Source: Malania oleifera
Lineage: Eukaryota > Streptophyta > Magnoliopsida > Santalales > Ximeniaceae
DNA length: 64,000 bases
Reading direction: 5' to 3'
Assembly: GCF_029873635.1 (NCBI RefSeq)
Contig: NC_080425.1
Span: 40,985,390-41,049,389, forward strand
Under the pieces are notes generated by a model. It was given only the letters and a program-made list of their open reading frames with translations. It was not told where the DNA came from and ran no database searches. Made by a program: the position numbers and the translations under genes. This document shows positions 22,850-36,036 of the stretch, in pieces (position 1 is the stretch's first letter; the number at the start of each line of letters is the position of its first letter).

Positions 22850-23913
22850 TCCTTCACTAGCTCCGACAAGATCCCTGCTGATAGCCTGAAGGTGTGGACC
22901 TTTTCTTCTGTCCCTGCTCGTTTGCACCCATCCGCTCACCAACCTCAGCCACAGCTGCTCTATCTACCAACTCAGCAAAGTCTTACACTTTCAACACTGC
23001 CACCTGCTTATAAATTTCTCGCTTCAGACCTTTTTCAAACTGCCTCGCCTTCTTAATATACGGGGCAAAGCGGGATAATTCTATGAACGTGCTGGACTGA
23101 CTGTTGTCTCTGCTTCAGATTCAGGAACTCCTTCACTTTGGCCTCCCTGATAGTGGCCGGAAAGTACCCGTCGAAGAACAAATCTTTAAATTGACATCGA
23201 GTCAAAGCTATAGGCACCACCCTTTGTTCCTCCAATAATTTCATCACAGTCCACCATCTTTTAGCCTCCTCTGTCAGTTTATAAGTGGCAAATAAAACCC
23301 TCTGCTCCTCTGTGCATTGTTGCACTGCCAAAACTTTCTTTGTCTCTTGCATCTAGTTTTCAGCGACTGCAGGATCCGCTCCTCCTAAAAATGCTGGAGG
23401 ATTCATCTTGGTAAATTTCTCTATCGTGCACCTGTGGCCTGCAGACGGGCTTCCCTACTCTTTGGAACTCCATGCGATCTCAACTATGACCTACTAAGCC
23501 ACACTGCGTAATACTGCATCTGAATCAACCCTACCTGCACCTGAGGGCCCTGCACCCTCACTACCATTGGCATGAGCACTGCCACTACCCGGGTCCATCC
23601 TAAAAAGATAATAAACATAGCTTAGGGACCTCATCCTTACAACTTACGTATCTAACCAAAACTCATATTATCCCTTTATATTGACATCCCTATCTTAATT
23701 CAAGATCAATTCTACACTTCAGAAACACAACCCGACAATAGTTTATTACAGCTTTCCTGAAATCGTCACCCCGGGAAAGGCATAGAAATCACCAAGGAAG
23801 TCTTGCCTCTAAACTGCTGAACAAAATCCCAAATCCTTTTCCTATACTCTGGTATTGTTTTCACTACACTCTAGAGTCTACAGAACCTAACAACTTAGGC
23901 TCTGATGCCAAAC
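22850..23913 (-). mobile_element. Ty3/gypsy gag fragment with primer binding site
   Basis: Minus-strand reading shows a gypsy capsid domain ([47 protein letters not shown], 23352-23053). Upstream of it on the minus strand is a leader and a primer-binding-site-like TTTGGCATCAGAGCC (plus 23899-23912). No pol is present. Broken fossil of a chromovirus-like element. Confidence 0.7.
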
Positions 23914-24340
23914 TATAACAACCTGCCTATTTTTCCATATATATATATATATATATATATATTTCCACATAATAATAATCCTACTAAACTGTTATAGTCG
24001 TAATCCACCTGGACTCATGAGTATTAGGGATATATCTGTTATACAACTCTGATACCTAAGTAGTGGGAAACATTAAATTACATACGTGCCATAAAACACC
24101 ATAAATCATACCAAAGTTCTATTAAATCTATCACATACATATACATACAGTCATCCACAAAAGACCAAAAAGTACTCCTATGGTCTCAACCTAAAAATTC
24201 ATCTAACCCTAACTCATCTACTTACCCTACAGATAGGGTAGTCCAGTCCTCTCTGTAAGTTCTCGTCGATGAAACACACGTCCATGTCGGCGAGCCTAAG
24301 AAGTCTGTTCGTTGATGAGAACTCCGCACTTGTCGATAAT
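23914..24340 (-). mobile_element. 5' LTR remnant of the gypsy gag fragment
   Basis: Begins directly beyond the primer binding site with plus-strand TATAACAACCTGCC, similar to the start of the solo LTR at 1389 (TGTAATAACCTGAG). It contains an AT microsatellite (23938-23961). The far edge runs into the family-A LTR near 24340 and is not sharply defined. Confidence 0.4.
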
Positions 24341-24349
24341 ATCCTGTTG

Positions 24350-25733
24350 AATCCCTTTTTGAAAAATCCTTTTTCTCTCATTCCTTTTATTATTTAATTA
24401 TTATAATTCTTTAGATCACTACAAATACTCTCAAAGATGATTTTCAAAATAAAAGTTAAGTGAGAGTAAAAGTTATGGATCAACAATACGAATGCCAAAA
24501 AAAATGTACTCTCTTCAAGAATATTTTTGAAATAAAAGAATGGAAGAAAATTGGAGAGATTTGTTTGAAAAAATTTTTCCTAAAGAAGAGATTTTTGCAA
24601 TAAAAATGATTTTGGGGAACTTTTATTAACAAGGGATTTAAGAGAAAATTTAGGTTAATCAAAGTTACTAATTTGAGTTATGGAGGGAGTATTTATAGAT
24701 TTTCAAGAAATCTAACCGTTGAGGGACACACTTAGTATTTTGAAAAAGTTTAATTAAAAAATTAATGAATTTTTAGCCCTTAAAAAATTTTAAACCCAAG
24801 AGGTTCGGTCGACCCAGGTAAAGGTTCGGTCGACCAATTTTGTAAGTTCAGTCGACCAGGGCAAATTTGAACTAAGGATATGGTCGACTGTCTCAAGGCG
24901 ATTATGAACCCTTTGTGGGTTCGGTTGACCAAGACAAAGGTCGGTTGACCATTCATATAGATTTGGTTGACCAAACTCTTTTTGAACTATAAGTTCGGTC
25001 GACCAAGTAGTTGGAAAAAGTGTATTTGTATAGGTCGGTCAACCGAAGAAGGTTAGTTCAAAAACAATTCGGTCGACCAAGACATGGTCAACATTTTTTA
25101 TTCCAGGGCGAACAATGGTTTAGTCGACCGTGGTAATATAACACACAATCGGTCGGTTAATCAAGCATGCCAAAATTATAAATATGCCCTCGGTGCGAGT
25201 TCAGTCGACTGAGGTCGGTCGACCGAGACTTTACAGTATATGCCTCACGTGGCAGGTTCGGTCAACCGAGTCATTTAGTACGTGAGGGTTCGGTCGATCG
25301 AGGCTTATTAACTAAGCCAAAAATCCAACGTCGGTCAACCGTGTTTTTGCCCCGATTTTGACCATAACTAATTTAAATCTTTTTGTATGATTTAGTTGTT
25401 AAGAAAAAAGGTTTTCTATGAAGTGTGTTGGTCCCTCTGGTCTATCTACGGTCGTTTTGAGCTTTCATCCACATAATGCAGACGTATGCATTATTACATA
25501 CCAAAATAATAAAAATTAAATGTAATACAAATAAAATCAAAATGCGTTTTTCTTTTGCCATTTATTTTCCATGGAATTCGCAAGGAGAGTGAGCTTTATG
25601 TTTCTGCTAGCTTCCATTTTTCGATATCTTATGTTCGTGCTGAAATGAAAAACCTGTTCACATACTAAATGCACATATAAGATACTAGAACCTTGTCAGC
25701 ATCAAAACATGGATCAGACTCAAAAAGTCAACA
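24350..25733 (-). mobile_element. LTR family A, copy B (partial) with motif array
   Basis: Shares with copy A (5082-7010) the minus-strand start (plus AAAAAGTCAACA at 25733), the region before it, and the area around the minus-strand TATA box (CTATAAATACTCC, about 24687-24700). The 3' part of the LTR seen in copy A at 5082-5700 is not evident here. Between start and TATA lies the GGTCGACC array. It abuts the gypsy LTR remnant on its left. Confidence 0.6.
24797..25345. repeat. Dispersed array of GGTCGACC-type palindromes
   Basis: About 17 occurrences of TTCGGTCGACC or close variants (GGTTGACC, GGTCAACC, AGTCGACT, GGTCGATC) in about 550 bp, with irregular spacing of 15-60 bp. The core GGTCGACC is its own reverse complement. 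In LTR orientation it lies upstream of the TATA box, where U3 enhancers sit. Confidence 0.85.
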
Positions 25734-26119
25734 ATTGTAACCCAAAGGTGTAAGCTTTAACATTATTCATAGTGAAAACCGAAGTACTGCTCCTGTGGAC
25801 GTAGGCTTCTGATGAACCACGTATATCTTATGCGTTCTAGTTATGTTTTGCTTGGTCTTATTATTATTTGATTACTTTTTAGTATATTTCATCATTGAGT
25901 GTTTGCATTAGTGAGTGTTGAGTGACTTGTGATTGATTTTGTGCTTCCATTACGCATGTTCTGATCAAACGAAAACACCAACAGTATAATCGCTATTTCG
26001 TTTCTCAAAATTAATTACACGTATGGAGAATCAAGATTATGAGGAATCAATTGATTTTAAAACTTTAGAAAAGTAGAATTGAAATTATTTTAATTAAATC
26101 ATTTATCTATCCATGCATA

Positions 26120-26295
26120 TAGGGGTGGGAAAATGGGTCGAAACTTGACGAGTGACCCGTGACTCGTCCGTTTAAATCGGATTCGGGTTTGGTAGAAGTT
26201 GACCAATTTATAAGCAGGTCAACCAAAACCCGACCTGTTTAATAAATGAGTTAGGCGAGTTTGGGTTGGGTACCTGTCGGGTGACCTGTTTAATT

Positions 26296-26341
<46 letters not shown>

Positions 26342-26652
26342 GTATATTACATTACAAAATATATTAATTAAAGAGATGTACTATTTTCTACATTTTATGT
26401 TTTTTTGTTAAGATATTAATAAATAAAATAAAAGAGTGCAATTTTTTTAATGAAAATATGTCATTTTATATGGAATGTTTTAAAAAATTTTAAATAAATA
26501 AATTATATTTTTAAACGGGGTCTTAATTGGTACCCATTTATTAAATGGGCAAATTTGAATTTATATGTTAGTCATTTGTTAACAAACAGGTCAACCCGAA
26601 CTCGTTTGCAACCCCTTTAAACTCCACCCGCTAACCCATTTTGTCACCCCTA
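26120..26652. mobile_element. hAT-like MITE (533 bp)
   Basis: Terminal inverted repeats TAGGGGTGGGAAAATGGGT (left) and, reading inward from the right end, TAGGGGTGACAAAATGGGT. Flanking 8-mers CATGCATA (26112-26119) and TATGCATA (26653-26660) differ at one position, fitting a hAT 8-bp target duplication. It has no coding capacity and carries a (TA)n array at 26299-26330. Confidence 0.75.
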
Positions 26653-26660
26653 TATGCATA

Positions 26661-28860
26661 ATTTGTAAACGTCGAAGTAAAACTATAACTTGTATATTGA
26701 AAAGGATTTATTTTTATTTTTGTAGAAAGATGATTGTAGAAAATTGATTGAAAACTGCCTTGATTATACACACACACACACACATACTTGATCGGTTTGT
26801 GTACTGATGAGAATGTAAAATGTCATATTTTTCTCCCTTAAAATGTACTCATTATTCTTATATTTTGATTTAGGATGCAAATAGAGACGTTAAGTGGAAA
26901 ATGAAGTTAATTGAGCGAATTTGGACAGTTTCAATATTGTTTCGTAATCTAAGCATAACTTTCTCATCCAAACTTTGATTGAAATGATTCAAGATGCTAT
27001 GGAACTCCAAGAAAGAGTTCTACAACTTTCATGCTTTGAGTGTTGAGAGATACTAACTGCATCAAGGTCGAAATCAGGTTTCAAGTTGCTGCACGTGCAC
27101 TACTAATGTTTTGGAACGTTCCTCAGCCTGTAATTCTAATACGCGGATCTGATGCGGTTTGTTTTCAAAAGTTTCCAGATTTGGTGCACAAAAAATTTCA
27201 ACTTTAAAAACCACTTTCCTAGTTATATTAGGACTTTATTTTATTTTTAATATTTTCCTTAATTAGTTAGATTTTGATATTGTTATTAGAATATTTTTAG
27301 GAAATTTGGTTATTATTATTAGAATATTTTTAGGAGATTTGGTAGGCTTCTAATATGGGGAATGAATGTGTAAAAGGAAGAGAAATCATCAAACTTCTCA
27401 CAGGCCTCTCTCTCCCCTCTTCTCACATGCCTCTCTCTCTCTCCCCTCCTCTCTAACTTCTCCTTCGAGTTTTCATCATGGCCCTGAATGGCTAATTTCT
27501 CCTTTGAGTATCAGATGTTCTTCTGTGCCTATTTTTTATTTTTGTCTCGTTTAATTACTAGAAGGCCTACTAATTTATTATTTGTTGCAATCTACTGCTA
27601 GGTTAGATATCAAATCCATAATTGTTTGATCCCTTTAATTTGTGAAGCAACTAAGATTTAATGATTTGCTGCACCGAAAATTATTAGCTCTTAGGAAGAA
27701 TGCTCAACTATATTAAATGCAACCGCTTGTGCTTGTGTTGTTTAACTTTATCGATTTCTCTAATTCTTAAGGCTGCTACTAGATTAAACCTTTAGCGTTT
27801 GTCTTGGGTTGTTTAGTAGTTAGGGTCAATTAGATCGCTTGTTTCCTAATTAACTGCGACTAAGGAGAGAAAGGAAAATAGTTCAAACGGTGAATATTCA
27901 AAGTGTAAATCAATATATACTTGCATCACGTATTTTTAGGAGTTTAGGTTTTATATTTGGTTGCTTGCCATAGCACACCATGTACTTTTTTTGGTTTATC
28001 ATAAATCCAACTCAAGTTTAGGCTCAAGTTATTTATTTCCATGTCAAGATAAATTGAATCTAAAAATAATATTATTAGAGGCCATTGAAAATGATCCTTA
28101 ATTAAATTTTGGTGAAAAATTAAATCATCCAAACCGTTAAAGTTGACACTAATTAGGATGGAGGGGACTCAATCTAATAATTAATTTAAAATATAGTGGA
28201 CATTGCTTAATTTGAAAATTTAGAGGAAATATTAAAAATAATTCTAAACTTTAGGAGGGGCAAAATAAAAATAATCCTAAAATTTTTTAGCACAAACAAT
28301 GGGCGTTTGGTTTGACTATATCTATAAATGTTATAGGGATTTGATCATTTTCAAATTTAATCGGACACCAAAATCGTAGAAAGAAATAAAATATTTTTAA
28401 AAAATTTAGGCATATCCTATTCCCACCCTCATGGTAGGTAAGTTAATAGAAAATTTATTTTTATGAAAATTTTATTTTTAGAACCAAGCTGTTGTTATTT
28501 TGAGTTGCTGGACATCAATGCCCTTATATATAATATAACATTATTACATGTTATTATTATATTTAAAATAATAAATTATTAGTAAAATAAAAAAAATATT
28601 ATTGTGTCATAATATGATATACAGTTAATACTTTAAGAGATTATATCGCTATAATTATCTCATTTACGTATTTAATAAATATTTAAAAAATGAAAATATA
28701 AATTACATTAAGTGTATATTCTTACTAGATTTTTTATTAAAAATAATTTATATATTATATAATAAATACCTTCTTAAAATAAATGTTAAATTTCATGTTA
28801 AACTAAATAAGTAAATACCGTTTTCAATATTTAAACCAAACAAAAATATTTCTATTTCCT
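26661..28860. other. Intergenic region between the two host genes
   Basis: AT-rich. It contains a CT-rich patch (27405-27460) and a long stretch (26860-27300) resembling non-coding retrotransposon leader sequence, but no family is recognised and no ORF has a known domain. Confidence 0.4.
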
Positions 28861-28919
28861 ACAATAGGGACATTCTACTTTTAGGACGGATTTGGTAATT
28901 GACATTATGGGAGTATTTC

Positions 28920-29007
28920 TCAGCGGGCACGCGCCCCCCACTCTGGTAATCTGCCCAGAGTGGGCTCAACTACTGTGCGTTGCGTATGAGCTCTCTCTAC
29001 TTCTCAC
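28920..29007 (+). promoter_or_regulatory. EI24 5' leader / core promoter region with 10-bp hairpin
   Basis: GC-rich segment just before the EI24 start codon. CCCACTCTGG (28937-28946) and CCAGAGTGGG (28955-28964) are perfect reverse complements separated by 8 nt. The GTGGGCT half resembles a site-II (TGGGCY) element found in plant housekeeping promoters. No TATA box is evident. Whether the hairpin is in the transcript is not known. Confidence 0.35.
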
Positions 29008-29111
29008 ATGGAGGGCGTTTTGACAGCGAAAATAAAGCAAGCAACTGTACTCTGGTTTGAGGGGTTCAGGGAGGCCTGTTGTCTTCATAGAGTCCTCGTC
29101 TTTTGTCTCAG
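29008..29111 (+). CDS. EI24: EI24 exon 1
   Basis: Residues 1-34 plus two bases of codon 35. Starts [11 protein letters not shown] and contains [13 protein letters not shown], the conserved N-terminus. Donor CAG|GTTACC. The ATG is chosen because it gives the family start MEG and lies just after a GC-rich leader. Confidence 0.9.
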
Positions 29112-32100
29112 GTTACCTCTCTGAATCATCGCCTTCCATTTCTCGCTCTTGTTTCTTTCGATGGCTTGATGTTCATAATTACCTTTACTTCTATATTACT
29201 TCAGGTCAAGAAAACTTTTGATCCGAACGGGACAGTGCTTTCTCTTAAATGGTTTGATTTTTCTGGGAAGGTATAATCTGCAGAGAGCTCTCTCTCTTTC
29301 TCTGGTTATTCTGGACTGAGTTAGTTGTAAATCTTCTGATGGATGATTACATGCGCACATTTTGTTGCAGTGGTTAAGGGATTCCGAGGATTTGTCTTCT
29401 GTTAACAAGCCCTTCCCACTCAAAACAAAAAAGGAAAAGAATTTTATGAACTTCATCTTGTTCTGGATTTGTTATAAGAAAATGTAGGAAAATAAAAGAG
29501 TTTGAAGTTGTAGTTTTAATTTTCATTGTTTTGATAACAAAATTAGGATCTTGGGATAGTCCATATGATCTTTAAGGGGTTGGAGTTTCCTGGTTTTGTT
29601 GAAATTAAAGCAACTCCAGACCCTCAGCAATCAAAGGGTGGGTATGACGTACACTTTTCATTTATCTGTATAATGTATACACCAATTAAAATTTTAGTGA
29701 CCTGACTTCTGATGTCCTGTACTGAAAATGAACAAAAAAGCACCCCCCAAGCCCTTAAGAGACCTGCTGGGCAAAAACAATTTGACTGATAAAATTTCTC
29801 TTTAGATTATTTTTAATTTAGTGGATGCTAGCAAAGTGAAATGTAATTTATGAGTATGACCATTCATCTTACTTCCCAATTGTATTTTAAAATAAATTAG
29901 TTATTAGTTTAACCATTTGGCTATAAATTTGATTACGCCTCTAGTAATCCCACATTTCTTTACATATCAATTTGAGTATTTTTGAATGCATAATTACTTC
30001 TATCTATCTTGTCAGCTGATATTTAAGACATTTGTTGGATGTAGAATTGTGCATTTGCTCTTACACATATAACGTGCATGCACATGCACATGGAGTAACG
30101 CCCCAGTGATGCCTCCAGTAGATGATGCCTTGGAATTACTCTGTTCTCATTATTCTCTATTTTCCCTGATCTCTCTTCCCAAATGAGACTGGTCACTCGT
30201 ATCAGCAAAGGGTAGTCTCTGATCTCTTTTCCTAAACAAGAGTGGTCTTCTTTCTTTGTTCTTGTGACTGTGGGTGATGACCAAGAGAATGTGTTAGGAT
30301 TCCCAGATCAATTGGGATTTCTAGCCAATATGATTCCCAAATCAATTAGGATTCTATTTAATGTTAGGATTATTTAATGTTTGTTAGTTCGGATCCCAAA
30401 TCAATTGGGATTTCTAGTTAATATAAGTCCTAAATCTATTAAAATTCTATTTAATGTTAGGATTATTTAATGTTTGTTAGGATTCCCAAATCAATTAAGA
30501 TTCAAGGGGATATATAACAATCCTAATAGGATTCGGTTTCTTTAGTCTATATATATGTGACCCCTATGGAGCTTTTGGCATTTAAGCAAGCAATGAAGCA
30601 ATAACAGAATTCATAGTATTTGGCTAATTTGGAGATAGATCCCCTTGAAGTGATCAACTCTATTTCTCTTATTATTTTCCATTCTTTAAATTTCCCCAAT
30701 TTCACCACGTTAAAATTCAAGGGTCTTATCATTTGGTATCAGAGCTGACATTCTTGTGGATGTCGTTTACCTGCCAAAAAAAGCAAGATTTTGGAATTCG
30801 TGATCTTCACTCGTACACAATGGCCTCAGAAAATCCAGCAGAGTCCTAGATGGAAGCTAGGCTAAAGGTTGAACTTAGCAATATGTTTAAGTCTCAATTT
30901 GAAGAGATCCAAGCATCGCTCTGTAAACTACTCAGTACATCTTCCCATAAAGAGAGAGAAGATGATTTCTCAACATCAGCTAATCATAGGGAGTAGTCAT
31001 ACATGCGTGAAGGAGGTTACCAAGGAGAGCGTGATCATGGTCCTTCTCGTATTAAGGTGGAATTTCTTCGATGGACAATGATGACCCCATCTGTTGGGTT
31101 TCTAGGGTTGAAAAATACTTTCGCTTTTACTGCACTCCAGAAATATCTAAAGTTGAGATTTCCACTATTAGTTTGGATTATTCAATGGTATGATTGGTTT
31201 GAAGCATGGTTTTAAATAAAGGCCGTGACCGTTACGTAACGCCGTTACGTAAAGGTTTTTTAGGTTACCGATACCGTTACACACCGCGAAATCGGTGGGA
31301 AGAAAAATCACGGCCGTAGCGACCGTTATGGACCGCAACCATTACGTAAAGGCCGCTATGGCCGTTACGTAACCGCTACAGGGCTATTACACCAAAAAAA
31401 TATTTTATTTTTTACTTTTTCTTATCACTTTTTCTCTCTCTCTTTCATATATCATTCTCAATATACCAAGTGGCAAGAGGGGGAAAAGATTATAATGAGG
31501 ATGACAATGATACAAAATTTACAATTTCTTTAAATACTCACAATAGATGCATTAATTAACAATTTCAAAATATTAACTTGTTAGGGAAATTTTTTTTTTA
31601 ATAATATTAGTAATGTGATATTTATGTTCTTTATTTTTCAACTTCAACTTTCTTTCTTTTCTAGCTATTTTATATTTATATTATTCGTATGTCTTATGTG
31701 TCTAATAGATTAATGGAGTGTATAATGTATTTTATTTTATTAATTCATTTAGCACACATAAGAATTTATCACAGATAAGAACAATGAGAAGTACAAATAC
31801 TCTTACACACGTAATTTTCTATCAATGATGTGTAAACTTGTTGCCCTTACCAAATAACTTAGTTACTCAAACTAAAGGGTCCAAAATACACTAAAACCCT
31901 TTCTAAGGTTGGCTAAAAGCTTAAAACATGCAAGTACGCTAATATGCACAAGGTTGTGTGTGCTCCAAAAAAATTCACGGCCGTTACACCCGCTTCCCGT
32001 TATGTAACATCCGCTACTCCTGCTTCCCGTTACACCCGTTACCGTTACGTTATGCTACCCGCTACCGTGATTTAAAACCATGGTTTGAAGTTCATTATGG

Positions 32101-35100
32101 AGTGCCTTCATGGGCAAAATTTGTTTCTAAATTACTTGTCAGATTTGGGCCCACTGGATATGAGAATATCAATGGAGAGCTTGCTAAAATACGCCAAACT
32201 AGCACATTGGAGTATCAAACACGATTTGAGCAGCTATCAAAGAGGACTAAAGATTGGAATGAAAGCCAACTTGTTAGTACTTTTATTGAAGGTCTCCTAC
32301 TTGACATTTGGCGTGAGGTCAAAGTGCGTCGGCCACAAACTATGATTGCTGCAATTTCCTTGGCACGGTTAGGAGAACAAAAGTTGGGAGAAGAATGACG
32401 TCGCTCTAACAAGACCATTAGCAAGCAGAATCACAGCAGCACTATCACACCATCTCCTCCTCACAATCCCCCTGCCAAACAATTGACTTAGGAGGGATGT
32501 AAAGAGTGAATGAAAAAAGAACTGTGCTGGCATTTTGATTAAAAATGGCATAGAAGGCACCGTTGCAAAAAAAGGACAATTGATGATTGAACTAGTGGAA
32601 GGGCCAGAAGAGGTTGAGGATGACCACCCTTATTCAGATTAGGAAGGTATGAAATCTAATAATAATGATGAATCCATCACTTCTTCAGTTCATGCTTTAG
32701 TTGGTTATGCTAATCCTCAATCCATGAATATTAGTGGCTTCCTAAAACGGCAACCTGTTACTATCTTAATTGATATGGGTAGCACCTAATAACTTCATGG
32801 ACACTAAAATTGCTAAACGACTAGCCTATCCTATGGAGCAATGTGAAAAGTTTGATGTGAAGGTTGTAGATGGAAGGGCCTTGACATGTCAAAGCAAGTG
32901 TCCTAAGGTTAAACTTACTATGCAAAATCATGGGTTGTATGTTGATTTCTTTTTGCTGCCACTAGAAACTATGAAGTGGTTTTGGTTATTGAATGGTTAA
33001 GGACTTTAGGTGATATGGCTTGGAATTTCTCTAAACTGGTTATGAAGTTCATTGTGAATGGCTAGAGAATGACTCTTAAAGGCAAATGTTGTGGTAATGT
33101 CACTTAAATTTCAAGCCATTGTATGGATAAGCTCCTTAAAAAGGAGTGACGTGGCTACCTAGTACAATTTCGTGTATCAAAGAGTTACAACATCCATCTG
33201 GGCAGGATGAAGGGTTAGAATCTCTTATTTCATAATTTTCTGACCTATTTGAGGAGCCATAGGATTGCCACCTCAATGAATGCATGATCATCGCATTCCT
33301 TTATTGGCAGATCATTTAGGTCATTTGCAAGCTGTACTCACCACTCTTCGTGAGCATCATCTGTTTGTGAAGAAATCTAAATGCAGTTTTGGTCCATTGC
33401 ATGTGGAATACGTTAAGCATATTGTTTCCCAAGAAGATGTTTCAGCTGACCCTTCTAAATTACTAGTGATAACAAGCTGGCCTATTCCACAAACGATAAA
33501 AATGCTGCAGGATTTTTGCGGTTGATTGGTTACTACCGCAACTTTTTCAAGGATTATGGAATGATTAGTGCTCCAATGGCCGCTCTACTGAAAAGGATGC
33601 ATTTAAATGGAGTAAGGAAGTTGAACAAGCCTTTGTCAAGCTTAAGCACACAATGACCACCACACCAGTTCTTGCCTTGCTAGATTACAATGAGATGTTC
33701 ATCATTGAGCCTGATGCATCAAGAGTTGACATTGGTGTAGTTTTAATGCAAGACAAACGCCCCATTGCTTTTACCAATAAAGCTTTTTCTACATCCCACA
33801 TTGGCACGATTGACAAAGAGATGCTAGCCATTGTGCATGCAACTACAAGATGGAGAGATTCTCGGAGTTTATTGCTGCTCAACGTTGAGGACAAGGCTGA
33901 TTTGAAAGAGGTGGGAATGTTAGGATTCCCAAATCAATTAGGATTTCTAATTATGATTCCCAAATCAATTCTATTTAATGTTAGGATTATTTAATGTTTG
34001 TTAGTTAGGATTCCCAAATCAATTGTGATTTCTAATTAATTTGAGTCCAAATTTTTTGGATTTTATTTAATGTTAGGATTATTTAATGTTTGTTAGGATT
34101 CCCAAATCAGTTAGGGTTCAAGGGGATATTTTACAATCCTAATAGGAGTCAGTTTCTTTACCCTATTTTGTATATGTGACCCCTATGGGGCATTTGGCAC
34201 TCAAACAAGCAATGAAGCAATAGCATAACTCATAGCCTTTGGCTAATTTGGAGGCAGATCCCCTCAAAGTGATCAACCCTATTTCTCTTATTATTTTCCA
34301 TTCTTTAAATTTCCCCAATTTCTCCACGATAAAACCCTAGGGTCTTATCAGAGGAGTCACTAGCATAAATGATTCAAATGACAACACCTGTAGATTCCAT
34401 AGGTCAGAAACTGTATGCCTCATATTCCTGTTAGAAACTTAGAAACTCATCGACATTGGTGGCATCGCACAATTTTAGATGATGATGACTCTTAATGGTT
34501 GAATTCTGGTGGTTGTGATGGAAGCTGCCGGTGTTCATGGTGGGCAGATGCTGGCGGTGAAGTGTTTATTTTCCTCTGGAGGCTGGTCAGGGTGCTTTCT
34601 TCTCTCAAAATAACTTTGGTATCTCTCTTATCTCTCTCCCTCCCCCCCTCTCTCTCTATGTTTGGTGATGAAAATTAAAGGGAAAACAATTGTACTGATA
34701 AGAAAAGCGGGTGGCACCTTGGGGCTGGGTTCCTTTTTGGTGCAAAGGTGCTGGTGAATTCTAGTGGTGAATTCTAAAAGAATTCAAAGGCATTGCTGAG
34801 GCATTACCTACAGGAGGTATCAATAGAGCATTGCCATGTGCATGCACGCATGTGTATATCAGAACTGAAAATTTTTGACTTCTTGATGTTTACTCTTTAC
34901 TTCCCTGCAGTATCTTTGTTCTAAAGTCAGTTGTCATCCCAACGCTGCAATGGATATTACCTGATCAGTGGCCACAAATTAGCTCTCAAGAATCATACTC
35001 TTGTGGTGGTATTTTGAAATTTTATTCCTTTCTACATGTTGGGCTTGTACAACTCTTTTATGTAAGTACAACTGCATAGATTGATGTGTTTGTGATTGGG

Positions 35101-36005
35101 ATAAAAGCTTAGTCATTGATCCATTAATGTCATTGTTTGTATAAAAATATATATGCACACAGGTTCCTTCATAGTTCATATACCCTTTTGTGCAATGTGT
35201 AACCATTATAAGAGTTGTATGCTTTTTGATTTGTGATGGTATTTAACTGTCTTGGCATTTCTATTGTAGAAGGGTTTAAATATAGGGAATTGGAGGAGCT
35301 TGCTTCTTAGTTTTGTGCGTTAGAGGACTGTCATATTTCAAATAGTAGGGTGAGTATTTTGGATTCTATGCGTAGGTTTCTTGCAAGTAATCTTTTTTTT
35401 TTTTCGTTTTGTTGGGGTTGGGGGTGGTGGTGGTGGTCATCTTATCAAGTCTAATATGCCTTTCTTTCTTCATTGTTATATTTGGGAGACGAGAGCCCAT
35501 TCTAAGACCACGGCATTTGTTTGGTTGTTGGCCCCTCATGGAGTTAACATCAACAATCCTTGTGCAGGAGGAGATGTTCTGAGGCATTGCCCCTAGATGT
35601 TTGTTTCTGTGTTCATATCTCATCTATTTGTACACTGTCCATTTTCTTGGGGCATGTGGAATATATTGTTCGGATTATTTGGAAAGGATTGGATGTGCCT
35701 ACTAGGTATTTCTTTCATTGGGTTTAAGAAGTGGAAGGATGTTGTAACTTTGTGCAGGTGTTTGCTATTTGCTGTTATGTGGTGATTCGGTTAGAGTGGA
35801 ATGTGCATATTTTCTCTAGAAAGAAGTTGTTTTCAAGTTTTCTTTGGAACAAGACTTGGTACTTGGCATCTGTTTGGGCTTTTTGTTAAGGGTACATGTT
35901 TTGAGGATTTTCTGCAGGATTTGAAGGCTTTATTAATATGATTGTATTTCATTTATTTTATAATTTTTTTTGACTCCTTCATTTTATATTCCCTGCTCCC
36001 TATTG

Positions 36006-36036
<31 letters not shown>

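Larger units (their letters stand above)
30292..34350 (+). mobile_element. Ty3/gypsy element in EI24 intron 2 (broken)
   Basis: 5' LTR 30292-30731 and 3' LTR 33918-34350 share TGTTAGGATTCCC starts and GGGTCTTATCA ends. Primer binding site TTGGTATCAGAGCTG follows the 5' LTR and a purine-rich GAGGTGGGAA precedes the 3' LTR. Parts in order: gag-like region with a capsid segment (32090-32395), aspartic-protease-like segment (32735-32995), RT palm/connection part (33280-33525) and RNase H start (33653-33850). Integrase is not recognised. The element is broken in many places and its LTRs differ visibly, so it is not recent. A hAT-like MITE lies inside gag. The LTR contains two to three diverged internal copies of an AGGATTCCCAAATCAATT unit. 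Confidence 0.8.

Noticed and set aside
24797-25345. CRISPR-like array
   Set aside because: The spacing is irregular, the motif is short and palindromic, and the setting is a plant LTR.
30287-34355. 5-bp target duplication around the intron-2 gypsy element
   Set aside because: GAATG and GAGGA do not match well enough to claim one.
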